The position numbers and the translations under genes were made by a program. 64,000 bases of DNA, taken from an uncultured Oscillospiraceae bacterium (GTDB taxonomy: Bacteria > Bacillota > Clostridia > Oscillospirales > Acutalibacteraceae). This document shows, one piece after another, positions 42,841 through 52,128 of this stretch; within the stretch, counting starts at the first letter, position 1, and each line of letters opens with the position of its first letter. The notes under the pieces are model-generated. The model saw only the letters and a program-made list of their open reading frames with translations, was not told the origin of the DNA and searched no databases. The stretch is taken from contig URFL01000006.1 of the NCBI GenBank assembly GCA_900547105.1, forward strand, positions 1 through 64,000, read 5' to 3'.

Positions 42841-42883
42841 AAAAATTTTCCCGCCGGATGTTCTCCGGCGGGATTTTTGTATT
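42841..42883 (+). terminator. Terminator after the O-antigen-ligase-like gene
   Basis: TCCCGCCGGATG-TTCT-CCGGCGGGA followed by TTTTTGT. A second stem, AACGGCTCG/CGAGCCGTT, follows at about 42899-42930. Confidence 0.85.
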
Positions 42884-43275
42884 CCCGAACAACACGAAAC
42901 GGCTCGCCCCCGAAGGGACGAGCCGTTCCTGTTTGTAAAAAGAAAGGAGATGAGAGAAAAGAAAAGGAGAAAAAAGAGAAAAGAGAGAAGATTGTTCGGC
43001 AGTGGGAACGACGGGAAACACATAACCTACAAGGCAGAGTAGGCTTTGGCGGTGCGCCCCGCCGCTCCCTTAACCGATGGCTTTAGTATACGGGGCAAAT
43101 GTTGCGATAGTATGACCAGCCTGTAAAACGACTGTATACACTCTATGAACCTTTTTCTCCACTGTCACCATCCGGCATAAATCAGATGCATTGAAACTGC
43201 CCTCCAAAAAAGATATAACGGGAATAGAAACAGTCCTTCACAAAAATTTGAACGGAGAGGCGGGACAATGCTTAC
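42884..43275. other. Gene-free region with an unusual purine tract
   Basis: Contains a hairpin (about 42899-42930), then about 70 bases that are almost all A and G on the plus strand (about 42936-43006). The rest becomes AT-richer toward the small gene at 43276. No gene seen. Confidence 0.6.
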
Positions 43276-43461
43276 ATGAAAGTACGCTGGAAAGGAAAAA
43301 CGGATTTTCTGCTTCTGACCCACGATCGAATTTATACTGTCCTCAGTATTGAAAAAGGATGGTATCGGTTAATTGACGATAGTGGGGACGATTATTTGTA
43401 TCCGCCGGACAATTTTGACATCGTTGAAGAGCAAAGGACGGATAACATACAAAAATTGTGA
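43276..43461 (+). CDS. Short conserved-looking hypothetical protein
   Basis: A 61-residue soluble protein with a beta-rich pattern: YTVLSIEKGWYRLIDDSGDDYLYPPDNFDIVEE. I have seen similar short proteins (small SH3-like folds with a YLYP-type turn) in Firmicutes but cannot name a family. GGAGAGG lies 14 bases upstream of the ATG, and a 3-codon frame starting at ATGCTT intervenes. Base composition is lower in GC than the flanks. Confidence 0.6.
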   Translation: MKVRWKGKTDFLLLTHDRIYTVLSIEKGWYRLIDDSGDDYLYPPDNFDIVEEQRTDNIQKL

Positions 43462-43513
43462 TCGTTCACATTTTCAGCATCATCAGCGTTTCTCACTTCG
43501 CATGAGCGATTTA

Positions 43514-44062
43514 TCAGTACAAATCAAAGGTGCTGATGGTCACCTTTGTTCCGGAAAGACTGATATCGTTAGACACCCCCGCCCCACCATCATTCGTCCC
43601 GAACGAAACTGTAAGTTCGCTTTCCTCTGTCGTTTTTGTGCCGCTGTTGTAATAGTTTACCTGCGTTTTATAATAGGCATCCATTTGGGTATACATCCGG
43701 TTAAACACGTTTTTCGCCGCGTCGGCGCTATCGCACGAGATGGTGACATGCACACTTGTCAGCCGCTGTCCCAACAGAGAACGATAAAACGCGTAGCAGC
43801 TATCCGCCTCATACCCGCAAACGGTTTCCTTAAAATAATAATCATTATACGGCGTTATATCATCTTCTATCATATCGATTGGTTCGCCTTTGATCTTAAG
43901 AAGCTGCCGCGCCGTCATATTGTAATAGGTTCCATCGTCTTGGATAGCCACATTGATTTTGGGATTAAAAAACCATACTTGGATACCGAGATAAAGTGCC
44001 AACGCCAAAACCAATATAACAGCAATCGGAACACAAACAAACAGCCATTTTTTCGATTTCAT
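43514..44062 (-). CDS. Membrane-anchored hypothetical protein
   Basis: A 182-residue protein: one N-terminal transmembrane helix (about 7-27) and an extracytoplasmic domain of about 150 residues rich in Y, T, D and N, with two cysteines (CGYEADSC) that could form a disulfide. No family recognised. It has clearly lower GC content than its neighbours, like the gene at 43276, suggesting recent arrival. AGAGGTG lies upstream of the ATG. Confidence 0.65.
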   Translation of the reverse strand: MKSKKWLFVCVPIAVILVLALALYLGIQVWFFNPKINVAIQDDGTYYNMTARQLLKIKGEPIDMIEDDITPYNDYYFKETVCGYEADSCYAFYRSLLGQRLTSVHVTISCDSADAAKNVFNRMYTQMDAYYKTQVNYYNSGTKTTEESELTVSFGTNDGGAGVSNDISLSGTKVTISTFDLY

Positions 44063-44097
44063 TCAAAGCACCTCTCTTATCACATCATGAATTTTTC

Positions 44098-45306
44098 TCA
44101 CTCCGCGTGGATAACGCCGGTGGTGTATTCCGCGCCGCAGGCGAACGGTTTAGGCAGCGTGAGAGCGTACAGGTCGGCGGCGCGGCTTTCCAGCTCCCAC
44201 ACCTGCCGCGCGGTGCCGGTCAGCTTTTCCGCCTGCGAAGCGCGCCCCAGCAGCGGTGCCGACGCTTCGCGCGCCCGATTCAGTATCTCGCGACCCCGGT
44301 CGTTGTAGCCCAACACCCGCGCATACGGCGGGGTTTCCGCCGCCAGATCCGCCGGAACCCCTAAAAACGCCGACCACAGCATCCGCCGGATGCGGGTAAG
44401 CGGATAGCGGCGGGTTTTGATCGCCTGCTCCAGCTCGTCCAGCGTGGCGGCGGTCGCCACCGCTTCTTTCACGCGGTTTTGCAACCCCTCCGAAATGCCG
44501 GGGCAAGCAGCCAGCTGGTCCGCCGACATCTGCCGCAGCGCCGCCAGCACGCCGCGTTCCAACCGCTTGGCATCCGCCGGGCAATGCCCCGCCGCGGCTG
44601 CCTCGCTCAACAGCCGATACGCCGTGCGCGGCATATACGGCGCGGCGTTCAGCATTTTCCCGGACAAAATCACGGTGCGCAAAAAGCTGGCGGACGCGGT
44701 ATCGCCGATCGGCGCCATATCGTCATGCTCCGCGCCCATACGCGGCACGGTAAATGTCTGCATCGCCGGTGCCAGCGCGCGGATCGCTTTGATATATTCC
44801 ACGCCCAGCGTGTTGTTGGGGCGCGCCAGCAGCGCCGCCAGCTTGTCGCTGCCGATTTCGGCGACGGCGCGGCTTTGGGCTTCGGGGAACGCGATGCCGC
44901 CCTCCAGATGATAGCGCAGCAGCGCAGGAAAGCGGTCAGACTGCATCACATCCACGATCTTTTCCAGCGCAGCAACATCGCCGCATTCGCTGCCGAAGCT
45001 GAGGGTGTCCACACACCCCAGCGCGTTCAGGATCGCCACCCCGCCCCGGGCGAATGCCTCCGCCGAGGACAGCGCCCACGGCAGCGGCAGCTCCAGCACC
45101 AAATCGGCGCCGCCCGCCAGCGCCATGCGCACCCGATCGGCTTTGGGCAGCAGCGCCGGTTCGCCCCGCTGGACGAAGTTGCCGCTCATCACCGCCACCA
45201 TATGGGTGGCTTCGCACCCGCCTTTTTCGGCGCGGGTGCGCTCAATGTGATACGCGTGTCCGTTGTGGAAAGGGTTATATTCCGCGATAATTCCCGCTAT
45301 TTTCAA
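44098..45306 (-). CDS. tmcAL: TmcAL, tRNA(Met) cytidine acetate ligase
   Basis: A 402-residue nucleotidyltransferase-like enzyme that makes N4-acetylcytidine at the wobble base of elongator tRNA-Met using acetate and ATP. Family marks: GIIAEYNPFHNGHAYHI at the N-terminus, VMSGNFVQRGEPA, and the ELPLPWALSSAEAFARG segment. The start is TTG (45306), with AAGGAGGG 6 bases upstream. It is divergent from ackA, which produces or uses the enzyme's substrate acetate. Confidence 0.9.
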   Translation of the reverse strand: MKIAGIIAEYNPFHNGHAYHIERTRAEKGGCEATHMVAVMSGNFVQRGEPALLPKADRVRMALAGGADLVLELPLPWALSSAEAFARGGVAILNALGCVDTLSFGSECGDVAALEKIVDVMQSDRFPALLRYHLEGGIAFPEAQSRAVAEIGSDKLAALLARPNNTLGVEYIKAIRALAPAMQTFTVPRMGAEHDDMAPIGDTASASFLRTVILSGKMLNAAPYMPRTAYRLLSEAAAAGHCPADAKRLERGVLAALRQMSADQLAACPGISEGLQNRVKEAVATAATLDELEQAIKTRRYPLTRIRRMLWSAFLGVPADLAAETPPYARVLGYNDRGREILNRAREASAPLLGRASQAEKLTGTARQVWELESRAADLYALTLPKPFACGAEYTTGVIHAE

Positions 45307-45325
45307 AATATTCCCTCCTTTTCTC

Positions 45326-45354
45326 TTGAAAAACCGCTTTTATTGTATTATGAT
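45326..45354 (+). promoter_or_regulatory. ackA promoter
   Basis: TTGAAA (45326-45331), 17 bases, TATGAT (45349-45354), 60 bases before ackA. Confidence 0.65.
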
Positions 45355-45413
45355 ACTAGTATTATACGGTATTGCCAAATGAAAATCAACCATAGGGAAA
45401 GGCAGATGTACAC

Positions 45414-46616
45414 ATGAAAATTCTAGTCATCAACGCCGGCAGCTCCTCGCTGAAATATCAGTTGATTGATATGCAGGACGAGTCGGTTCTGGCAAAGGGC
45501 AACTGCGAACGCATCGGTATCGACGGCAAATTCACCCACAAAACCGCCGACGGCAAGGTCATCAAACGCGATGTCGCGATGCCCGACCACACCGCCGCGT
45601 TCAACATCGTCAAAGACGCGCTGCTGAGCGGCGAAGGCAAGGTCATCGACAGCCTGGACGAAGTGTCCGCGATCGGTCACCGTATCGTGCAGGGCGGCGC
45701 GAAATTTGACCATTCCGTGCTGGTCGACGAGCAGGTTGTGAAAGATATCGAAGGCTACTCCGCGTTGGCGCCGCTGCACAATCCGGCGCATGTGCAGGGT
45801 ATCCGTGCGGCTACCGCCGCGTTCGGCACCGAGATTCCGCAGGTCGTGGTGTTCGACACCTCGTTCCACCAGACCATGCCGCCGTATGCATATATGTTCG
45901 GCGTGCCGTACGAGTATTATGAAAAATACGCCGTGCGCCGCTATGGCTTCCACGGCACCTCTCATCGCTATGTCAGCCATCGCTGCTGCGAGCTGCTGGG
46001 CAAACCCGATGGCGAGGGCACCAAGATCATCACCCTGCATCTGGGCAACGGTTCGTCCATTGCCGCGCTGCGCGACGGCCATGTGGTGGATACCACCATG
46101 GGTCTGACCCCGCTGGACGGCTTTATGATGGGCACCCGCTCGGGCGCGATCGATCCCTCGGTCGTCACCTTCATCATGGAAAAAGAGCATTTCTCGCCCT
46201 CCGAAATGGATGTGGTGCTGAACAAGAAATCCGGTATGCTGGGCATTTCCGGCATCTCCAGCGACGACCGCGACATTGACGCGGCGGTCAAGGCGGGTAA
46301 CGAGCGCGCCAAGCTGGCATGGGATATGCGCACCTATGAGATCATCAAATATGTCGGCGGCTACATCGCCGCGCTGGGCGGTGTGGACGCGCTGGTGTTC
46401 ACCGCCGGTATCGGCGAAAACCAGGATGCGCTGCGCGCCGAGATCTTGAACGCGTTCGCGTTTATGGGCGTGAAGCTGGATGTCGAAGCCAACAAGGTGC
46501 ACGGCGAAGAAAAAGAGATCACCACCCCCGATTCCAAGATTCGGGCGTTCGTGATCCCCACCAACGAAGAGCTGGTCATCGCCCGCGATACCAAAGCGAT
46601 CGTCGAAGCGCTGTAA
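45414..46616 (+). CDS. ackA: Acetate kinase
   Basis: A 400-residue ASKHA-fold enzyme making ATP from acetyl phosphate during fermentation. Motifs: NAGSSSLKYQLI, VFDTSFHQTMP, RRYGFHGTSHRYV, TLHLGNGSS, GLTPLDGFMMGTRSGAIDP and FTAGIGENQ, with catalytic Arg and His residues in place. The start follows GAAAGG. The usual partner pta is not adjacent. Codon use suggests high expression. Confidence 0.97.
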   Translation: MKILVINAGSSSLKYQLIDMQDESVLAKGNCERIGIDGKFTHKTADGKVIKRDVAMPDHTAAFNIVKDALLSGEGKVIDSLDEVSAIGHRIVQGGAKFDHSVLVDEQVVKDIEGYSALAPLHNPAHVQGIRAATAAFGTEIPQVVVFDTSFHQTMPPYAYMFGVPYEYYEKYAVRRYGFHGTSHRYVSHRCCELLGKPDGEGTKIITLHLGNGSSIAALRDGHVVDTTMGLTPLDGFMMGTRSGAIDPSVVTFIMEKEHFSPSEMDVVLNKKSGMLGISGISSDDRDIDAAVKAGNERAKLAWDMRTYEIIKYVGGYIAALGGVDALVFTAGIGENQDALRAEILNAFAFMGVKLDVEANKVHGEEKEITTPDSKIRAFVIPTNEELVIARDTKAIVEAL

Positions 46617-46631
46617 AAGCCACAACATACC

Positions 46632-46675
46632 AAACGGTGCCCCACCGGTCAACGCCGGCAGGGCACCGTTTTTTG
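46632..46675 (+). terminator. ackA terminator
   Basis: AAACGGTGCCC and GGGCACCGTTTTTTG flank a second small stem (CCGG/CCGG). A clear intrinsic terminator 16 bases after the stop. Confidence 0.85.
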
Positions 46676-46704
46676 TTATATTCGGATAGATATCGAGCGG
46701 CGTT

Positions 46705-47346
46705 TTACGCCTCTTTGCTGCGGATGAATTTGACCAGCAGCAGCAAAAACAGCACAAAGAACACCACCGCGCCGGCAATGCAGCCGATCAGCGCGAGCGT
46801 CTGCCCGCTGGGCATCCAGTCGGCGGCGGACGATTCCACTACCACCGGCGCTTGCGTATCAAATGTCCACGATACGACCGGTGTTTCCTTCGGGACGCCG
46901 GACACGGTGAACGGACACGAGGTGTTCACCGTATAGGTCTTGGACGCGCCCGGCTCCAGCGTCACCTGCAGCACCGGCTTGTCCCCGTCCAGCAGATGGC
47001 TGTACGCGCCGTTATACAGCAGCGTATCGCCGTCCGCGATTTGCAGATGCAGCTGGTTGAGATACGCCATCTGCTGCTCGTTGTCATACGGCAGCGAAAA
47101 CTCCGTCAGCGTGATGGTAGCGGACTGCTCGGTGGCGTTTTCCAGCGTCAGCACACCACCGGTGCGGCTTTCCCCCGCCGCCAGCGTGGGCGCTTCCCAA
47201 AAGGTCGCAACATTGGTGTTGGGAGACGGCCAGCGCGCGCCGGTGTAGGCAAAGGTTTTTTCCTGCAGCGTGTCGGCGGACACCCCGCTTACCAGCAAGC
47301 ATAATCCGGCGACGATCAGCGCGATGACCCGCGCGGCGCGCCTCAT
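46705..47346 (-). CDS. Exported single-pass hypothetical protein
   Basis: A 213-residue type I membrane protein: signal peptide to about VSADT (residue 25), an extracellular beta-rich domain of about 145 residues and a C-terminal transmembrane helix (about 183-206) with a short basic end. No named family. It overlaps the LamG-like gene by 4 bases (ATGA), so the two surface proteins are probably made in fixed ratio and may work together. Confidence 0.75.
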   Translation of the reverse strand: MRRAARVIALIVAGLCLLVSGVSADTLQEKTFAYTGARWPSPNTNVATFWEAPTLAAGESRTGGVLTLENATEQSATITLTEFSLPYDNEQQMAYLNQLHLQIADGDTLLYNGAYSHLLDGDKPVLQVTLEPGASKTYTVNTSCPFTVSGVPKETPVVSWTFDTQAPVVVESSAADWMPSGQTLALIGCIAGAVVFFVLFLLLLVKFIRSKEA

Positions 47347-48341
47347 GCGTCCCCCTCCCGCGGGGGCTTTTTACCCAGCAGCAGCGCCCCCAGCGTCAAC
47401 AGCACAAAAATGCCCAAGCCGCAGCCGCCAACCGTCAGCGCCACTTTCAGGCTCTGATCCTTGCCGGGATCATCCAAATTGATCGCGGTGGTGGAGGTGG
47501 TGGTGGGGCGGGTCGCCGGCGCGGCGGTGGTGGTGGGCGGCACAGTGGCACCCGGCTCCAACGGATCCACCCCGCCCGCCAGCATTTTCAGCTGGTCGCT
47601 GCTCAAATCAAAGCCATACAGTTCCACATCGTCCACCAGCGCGTTGAGCGATGCATCGCCGCTCATCCCGCCGCCGATGCGCAAATATTGCGGATTCAGC
47701 TCGCGCAAGCCGATGCTCCACATCGCCTGTGCGTGCAGCACCCCGTCCACATACAGCGACAAATACGGCTGACGCGCCACCAGCGCGATGTGGTGCCACT
47801 CGTTTTGGGGCAAGCCGGTCTGCACCTCCGGTGCGCTGGCTTTATAGCCGGTTTCGCGTTCGCCCGCAATGGTCACATCCAGATACAACCCGTTGATGAT
47901 GCGCCCCTGGCTGTCGGGCTGGCTGTCATCCTTGTGCAGCGGCGACAGCGCAATGTAGTTGTCCGCATCCTGCACGATGGACAGCAGCCGCTGATCGGCG
48001 GTTTTGCCATCCACCGCGCCTTTCCAGTTGACCCACATGGACACACTGAAATTGGTCAGCCGCAGCTGGTCGTAGCCGACGGCAAGAAAATCATCCTTGC
48101 CGCTCAGCGACACCGCCTTGCCGTGACCCTCGCGGCCGTCCACCCACGAGATGTCATCGAGCGAGGTTTTGGTGCCGTTTTGATAATACGCCACATAATC
48201 GCTGTCGGTTTTGCCCGGCTCGGTCGCGATGACCAGCCGTTTATCGACATAGCCTGCCGGAATGGAAAATTCCGCTGCCGCCGGAAACGCGCCAACCACC
48301 AGCGCGAGCCCGCAAAGCAATCCTGCTATACATTTTCGCAT
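47343..48341 (-). CDS. LamG-like surface protein with Thr-rich stalk
   Basis: A 332-residue type I membrane protein: signal peptide (to about AAAEF), a LamG/concanavalin-like jelly-roll domain (about 70-250) with FSVSMWVNWKG, NEWHHIALVARQPYLSLYVDG and LNALVDDVELYGFDLS, a Thr/Pro-rich stalk (PPTTTAAPATRPTTTSTT) and a terminal transmembrane helix. LamG domains bind glycans or proteins. The pair with the downstream gene suggests a surface binding complex; the ligand is unknown. Confidence 0.82.
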   Translation of the reverse strand: MRKCIAGLLCGLALVVGAFPAAAEFSIPAGYVDKRLVIATEPGKTDSDYVAYYQNGTKTSLDDISWVDGREGHGKAVSLSGKDDFLAVGYDQLRLTNFSVSMWVNWKGAVDGKTADQRLLSIVQDADNYIALSPLHKDDSQPDSQGRIINGLYLDVTIAGERETGYKASAPEVQTGLPQNEWHHIALVARQPYLSLYVDGVLHAQAMWSIGLRELNPQYLRIGGGMSGDASLNALVDDVELYGFDLSSDQLKMLAGGVDPLEPGATVPPTTTAAPATRPTTTSTTAINLDDPGKDQSLKVALTVGGCGLGIFVLLTLGALLLGKKPPREGDA

Positions 48342-48389
48342 AATGCTCCTCCTGTCTGGATATCGTAAATGGTGGAAGCTAATATGATT

Positions 48390-48418
48390 AGTATACCAAC
48401 TCGCGGGACGATTGTCCA
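48390..48418 (-). promoter_or_regulatory. Promoter of the LamG surface operon
   Basis: TGGACA (48418-48413), 17 bases, TATACT (48395-48390) on the minus strand, with the extended -10 dinucleotide TG one base upstream. Confidence 0.7.
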
Positions 48419-48465
48419 GCCGGAATTGTAGAAAAAAGCGGGCAAAAAGTTCCGCGGGATTTGGC

Positions 48466-48494
48466 TTGCAAACCGCGCGCGAACGCTATATAAT
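48466..48494 (+). promoter_or_regulatory. glgP promoter
   Basis: TTGCAA (48466-48471), 17 bases, TATAAT (48489-48494), about 48 bases before the start codon. Confidence 0.75.
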
Positions 48495-48542
48495 AAAAAG
48501 GTACTTATTTTACACACACAACCAGAAAGGGTTTGATGGATA

Positions 48543-50996
48543 ATGCCACAAGCATCCAAAAAAGCGGCGGAAGGCTTTGCTGCGTTCAAAGCCCCCACGC
48601 AAAAAGAATTGACCGAACGGCTGGAAGCCAAGCTGCTGCACCATTTTTCGGTGCAGCCGGAAGAGGCGACCAACGAAAACCTGTACAACGCGCTGGTGCT
48701 GGTGCTGCGCGATCTGATGCGCGAGCGCCGGGTCGCCTATATCAGCGAAACCCACAAGGAAAACGCCAAGCAGGTGTACTATCTGTGCATGGAATTTCTG
48801 ATGGGGCGTTCGCTGAAAAACACGCTGTATAACCTGAATATGACCGGTGCCGCCGAAAAGGTGATGCGCCAATGGGGCGTTAAACTGGACACGCTGTATG
48901 AGCTGGAGCCGGACGCCGGCCTCGGCAACGGCGGACTCGGGCGGCTGGCGGCCTGCTTCCTGGACGGTCTTGCCACCCAAAGCATGCCCGCCATCGGGTA
49001 TTCGCTGCTGTACGAATACGGCATCTTCCGCCAAAAGCTGGTGGACGGCTGGCAGACCGAGCTGCCGGATTTCTGGCTGCCCGGCGGCGAAAGCTGGCTG
49101 CTGCCGCGTCCGGAGCTGGCGAAAAAAGTGTATTTCGGCGGCAAGATCAACGAGTGGTGGGATAACGAGGGTTACCACCACATTGAACGCGAAGATGCGA
49201 CCGAAGTCATCGCCCAGCCCTACGACATGATGGTGGCAGGCAAAGACGGCAAGGGCGTGTCCACCCTGCGGCTGTGGCGGGCAACCTCGCCCGGCATGGA
49301 TATGTCGCTGTTTAATCAGGGCGACTATATGCGCGCGATGGAGCAAAAAGCCATGGCGGAGGTCATCACCCAGGTGCTGTATCCGGCGGATAACCACCGC
49401 GAGGGCAAATCGCTGCGGCTGACCCAGCAGTATTTCCTGGTGTCGGCATCGGTGCAGGACATCGTGCAGCGCCATTTGGAAGAATACGGCACGCTGGACA
49501 ATCTGCCGGATATGGCGGCGGTGCATATCAACGACACCCACCCCACCCTCGCGATTCCCGAGCTGATGCGCATTATGATGGACGAATGCGGCTACGGCTG
49601 GGATCAGGCGTGGGATCTGGTCACCCGCACGGTGGCGTATACCAACCACACCGTTATGGCGGAGGCGCTGGAATGCTGGCCGGAGGATCTGTTCAAAGAG
49701 CGGCTGCCCCGCATTTATCAGATCGTGCGCGAAATCAACAACCGCTTCAGCGAAGCGATGATGCAGGCGACCGGCGGCGACCACGAAAAAGTGGGGCGTA
49801 TGGCGATCATCAGCTACGGCGTGGTGCGCATGGCGAACCTGTGCGTGGCGGCGGCGCATTCGGTCAACGGCGTGTCGCGGCTGCACAGCGATATTTTGAA
49901 GGCGGATGTGTTCAAAGATGCCTATTCGGTGATGCCGGAAAAATTCACCAACGTCACCAACGGTATTGCCCACCGCCGCTGGCTGTGCCAAGCCAACCCG
50001 GCGCTGACCGGCTTTATCGAAAAGCATATCGGCAATGGCTTTGTCAAGGATGCCGCCCAGCTGGAAAAACTGCGCCCGCTGGCGGACGACGCGGCGGCGC
50101 TGGCGGAATTTTCCGCGATCAAGCGCCAGAACAAAGAGCGTTTGGCGGCGTATGTGAAAAAGACGATGGGGGTTACGCTGGATCCCGATTCGCTGTTTGA
50201 TGTACAGGTGAAGCGGCTGCACGAATACAAGCGCCAGCATTTGAACGCGCTGCACATTCTGCACACCTATCTGGAATTGAAGGACAACCCGAACAAAGAG
50301 GTTACCCCCCGCACCTATGTGTTCGCGGCGAAGTCGGCGCCCGGCTATTTCCTCGCGAAAAAGATCATCCAGTTTATCTATGCGCTGTCGCAGGAGATTG
50401 AAAAAGACCCCATCATCCGCGAAAAAATGCGGGTGGTGTATCTGGAAGATTACCGCGTGACGCTGGCGGAGCTGTTGATGCCGGCGGCGGATATTTCCGA
50501 GCAGATCTCGCTGGCGGGCACCGAAGCCAGCGGTACCGGCAACATGAAGCTGATGATGAACGGCGCGCTGACGCTGGGCACGCTGGACGGCGCGAATGTC
50601 GAAATTTGCGAAGCGGTCGGCAAGGAGAATATGTTCCTGTTCGGCATGACCGCCGACGAGGTGGAGGCGCTGAAACCGCGGTATGACCCGCAGGCGCTGT
50701 ACACCAGCGATGCGCGCGTCCACCGCGCGGTGGATGCGATGTACCACGGCATCGGCGGCCAGACCTTCGGCGAGATCGCCGGTTCGCTGACCAGCAAGGA
50801 CCCGTATATGGTGCTGGCGGACTTCGAGGACTACGCCCGCGCTCAGGCGCTATCGGCGCAAGCGTATACCGACAAGCAGCATTGGGCGAAGATGGCTCTG
50901 CTCAACACCGCCGCCAGCGGTGTGTTTGCCGCCGATCGCGCGATCCGCGATTATGCCGACAACATCTGGCACGCCAAATCGCTGAAAAGCAAATAA
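48543..50996 (+). CDS. glgP: Glycogen/starch/maltodextrin phosphorylase
   Basis: An 817-residue GT35 enzyme releasing glucose 1-phosphate from alpha-1,4-glucans. Landmarks: LGNGGLGRLAACFLDGLAT, GYSLLYEYGIFRQ, HINDTHPTLAIPELMR, VKRLHEYKRQ, and the pyridoxal-phosphate lysine in EASGTGNMKLMMNGALTLG. Length and motifs are standard. It is monocistronic, with no glycogen synthesis genes nearby; storage-glycogen or imported maltodextrin use is equally possible. Confidence 0.96.
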   Translation: MPQASKKAAEGFAAFKAPTQKELTERLEAKLLHHFSVQPEEATNENLYNALVLVLRDLMRERRVAYISETHKENAKQVYYLCMEFLMGRSLKNTLYNLNMTGAAEKVMRQWGVKLDTLYELEPDAGLGNGGLGRLAACFLDGLATQSMPAIGYSLLYEYGIFRQKLVDGWQTELPDFWLPGGESWLLPRPELAKKVYFGGKINEWWDNEGYHHIEREDATEVIAQPYDMMVAGKDGKGVSTLRLWRATSPGMDMSLFNQGDYMRAMEQKAMAEVITQVLYPADNHREGKSLRLTQQYFLVSASVQDIVQRHLEEYGTLDNLPDMAAVHINDTHPTLAIPELMRIMMDECGYGWDQAWDLVTRTVAYTNHTVMAEALECWPEDLFKERLPRIYQIVREINNRFSEAMMQATGGDHEKVGRMAIISYGVVRMANLCVAAAHSVNGVSRLHSDILKADVFKDAYSVMPEKFTNVTNGIAHRRWLCQANPALTGFIEKHIGNGFVKDAAQLEKLRPLADDAAALAEFSAIKRQNKERLAAYVKKTMGVTLDPDSLFDVQVKRLHEYKRQHLNALHILHTYLELKDNPNKEVTPRTYVFAAKSAPGYFLAKKIIQFIYALSQEIEKDPIIREKMRVVYLEDYRVTLAELLMPAADISEQISLAGTEASGTGNMKLMMNGALTLGTLDGANVEICEAVGKENMFLFGMTADEVEALKPRYDPQALYTSDARVHRAVDAMYHGIGGQTFGEIAGSLTSKDPYMVLADFEDYARAQALSAQAYTDKQHWAKMALLNTAASGVFAADRAIRDYADNIWHAKSLKSK

Positions 50997-51011
50997 TCCC
51001 CTATGATGCAT

Positions 51012-51050
51012 AAAAAGCCGGATGGTTCTGCGGAACCATCCGGCTTTTAT
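51012..51050. terminator. Terminator between glgP and the dihydrouridine synthase gene
   Basis: AAAAAGCCGGATGGTTC (51012-51028) pairs with GAACCATCCGGCTTTTA (51033-51049), U-tracts on both strands. Confidence 0.85.
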
Positions 51051-51063
51051 TATGGTTATTTTT

Positions 51064-52044
51064 TCAGGCAGGCTCGTTTTCCTGCTCCTGTATGGCGCGA
51101 GCGCACAGCGCATACACATCGTCCATACAGGTGAGCTGCCCCGCCTGCGCCCGCAGCGATGCCGCGCCGCGCCAGCCTTTCATATACCACGCCGCGTGCT
51201 TGCGCGCCTCCCGCAGCGCCACCCGCTCGCCTTTCAGCTCCACCGCGCGTTCCACCTGCCGGCACAGCACCTGCATCCGCTTGGCGACCGGCGGGTCGGG
51301 CAAGATCCGCCCGTGGGTGAGATACGCCTCGATCTGGGCAAACAGCCAAGGCGCGCCCAGCGCTCCCCGCCCCACCATAATGAGGTCACAGCCCGTCTGC
51401 TCGTACAGCGCGGCGGCTTGTGCGGCCGAGGTGACATCGCCGTTGCCGATCACCGGGATGGACAGCGCCTGTTTGACCTGCCGGATGATCTCCCAATCCA
51501 CCGGCGGCGCATACATCTGGTCGCGGGTGCGGCCATGCACCGTCACCGCGTCCGCGCCGCCCGCTTCGCACGCGCGCGCCACCTCCACCGCGTTGACACT
51601 GTCGCGGGAATATCCCTTGCGGATTTTGGCGGTGACCGGCACCGGCACCGCGTCCTTGACCGCCTGCACGATGCGGCGACACAGCTCCGGCTCGCGCATC
51701 AGCGCGCTGCCGCAGTGGTTGCCCGCGATTTTGGGCGCGGGACAGCCCATGTTGATGTCGATGATGTCCGGATGATACTCCATCGCCAGCTGCGCGCCCC
51801 GCGCCATCAGCGCCGGATCATCGCCAAACAGCTGCACCCCGGCGGGATGCTCGCTCTCGTCCAGCTTCAGCAGCTCGCGGCTTTTTTTATCCTGAAAGCA
51901 CAAGCCCTTACAGCTGACCATTTCGCCCACCACATAGGCGGCACCGTATTCCACACAGATCTGGCGAAACGCCCGGTCGGCTACTCCCGCCATGGGCGCC
52001 AGCGCCGCTTTGCCGGTGATCTCTACATTTCCAATTTTCAACAC
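51064..52044 (-). CDS. dus: tRNA-dihydrouridine synthase
   Basis: A 326-residue FMN-dependent TIM-barrel enzyme reducing uridines in the tRNA D-loop. Motifs: APMAGVADRAFRQI, NMGCPAPKIAGNHCGSALM with the catalytic Cys, VTAKIRKGY, AVTVHGRTRDQMY and GRGALGAPWLF. The start is uncertain among GTG 52050, GTG 52044 and TTG 52041; 52044 gives a 7-base spacer to AAAGGG. It is near a tRNA gene by position only. Subtype looks DusB-like. Confidence 0.92.
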   Translation of the reverse strand: MLKIGNVEITGKAALAPMAGVADRAFRQICVEYGAAYVVGEMVSCKGLCFQDKKSRELLKLDESEHPAGVQLFGDDPALMARGAQLAMEYHPDIIDINMGCPAPKIAGNHCGSALMREPELCRRIVQAVKDAVPVPVTAKIRKGYSRDSVNAVEVARACEAGGADAVTVHGRTRDQMYAPPVDWEIIRQVKQALSIPVIGNGDVTSAAQAAALYEQTGCDLIMVGRGALGAPWLFAQIEAYLTHGRILPDPPVAKRMQVLCRQVERAVELKGERVALREARKHAAWYMKGWRGAASLRAQAGQLTCMDDVYALCARAIQEQENEPA

Positions 52045-52094
52045 GCACACGCCCTTTCGGTATCATCACCCCCGCGCGGGGGAATATATCACAA

Positions 52095-52126
52095 AAAACG
52101 CCGTGAACGGTGGTTCACGGCGTTTT
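52095..52126 (-). terminator. tRNA-Gln terminator
   Basis: AAAACGCCGTGAAC (52095-52108) and its complement (52113-52126) around GGTG; on the minus strand it is followed by TTTTTTG. Confidence 0.8.
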
Positions 52127-52128
52127 GG

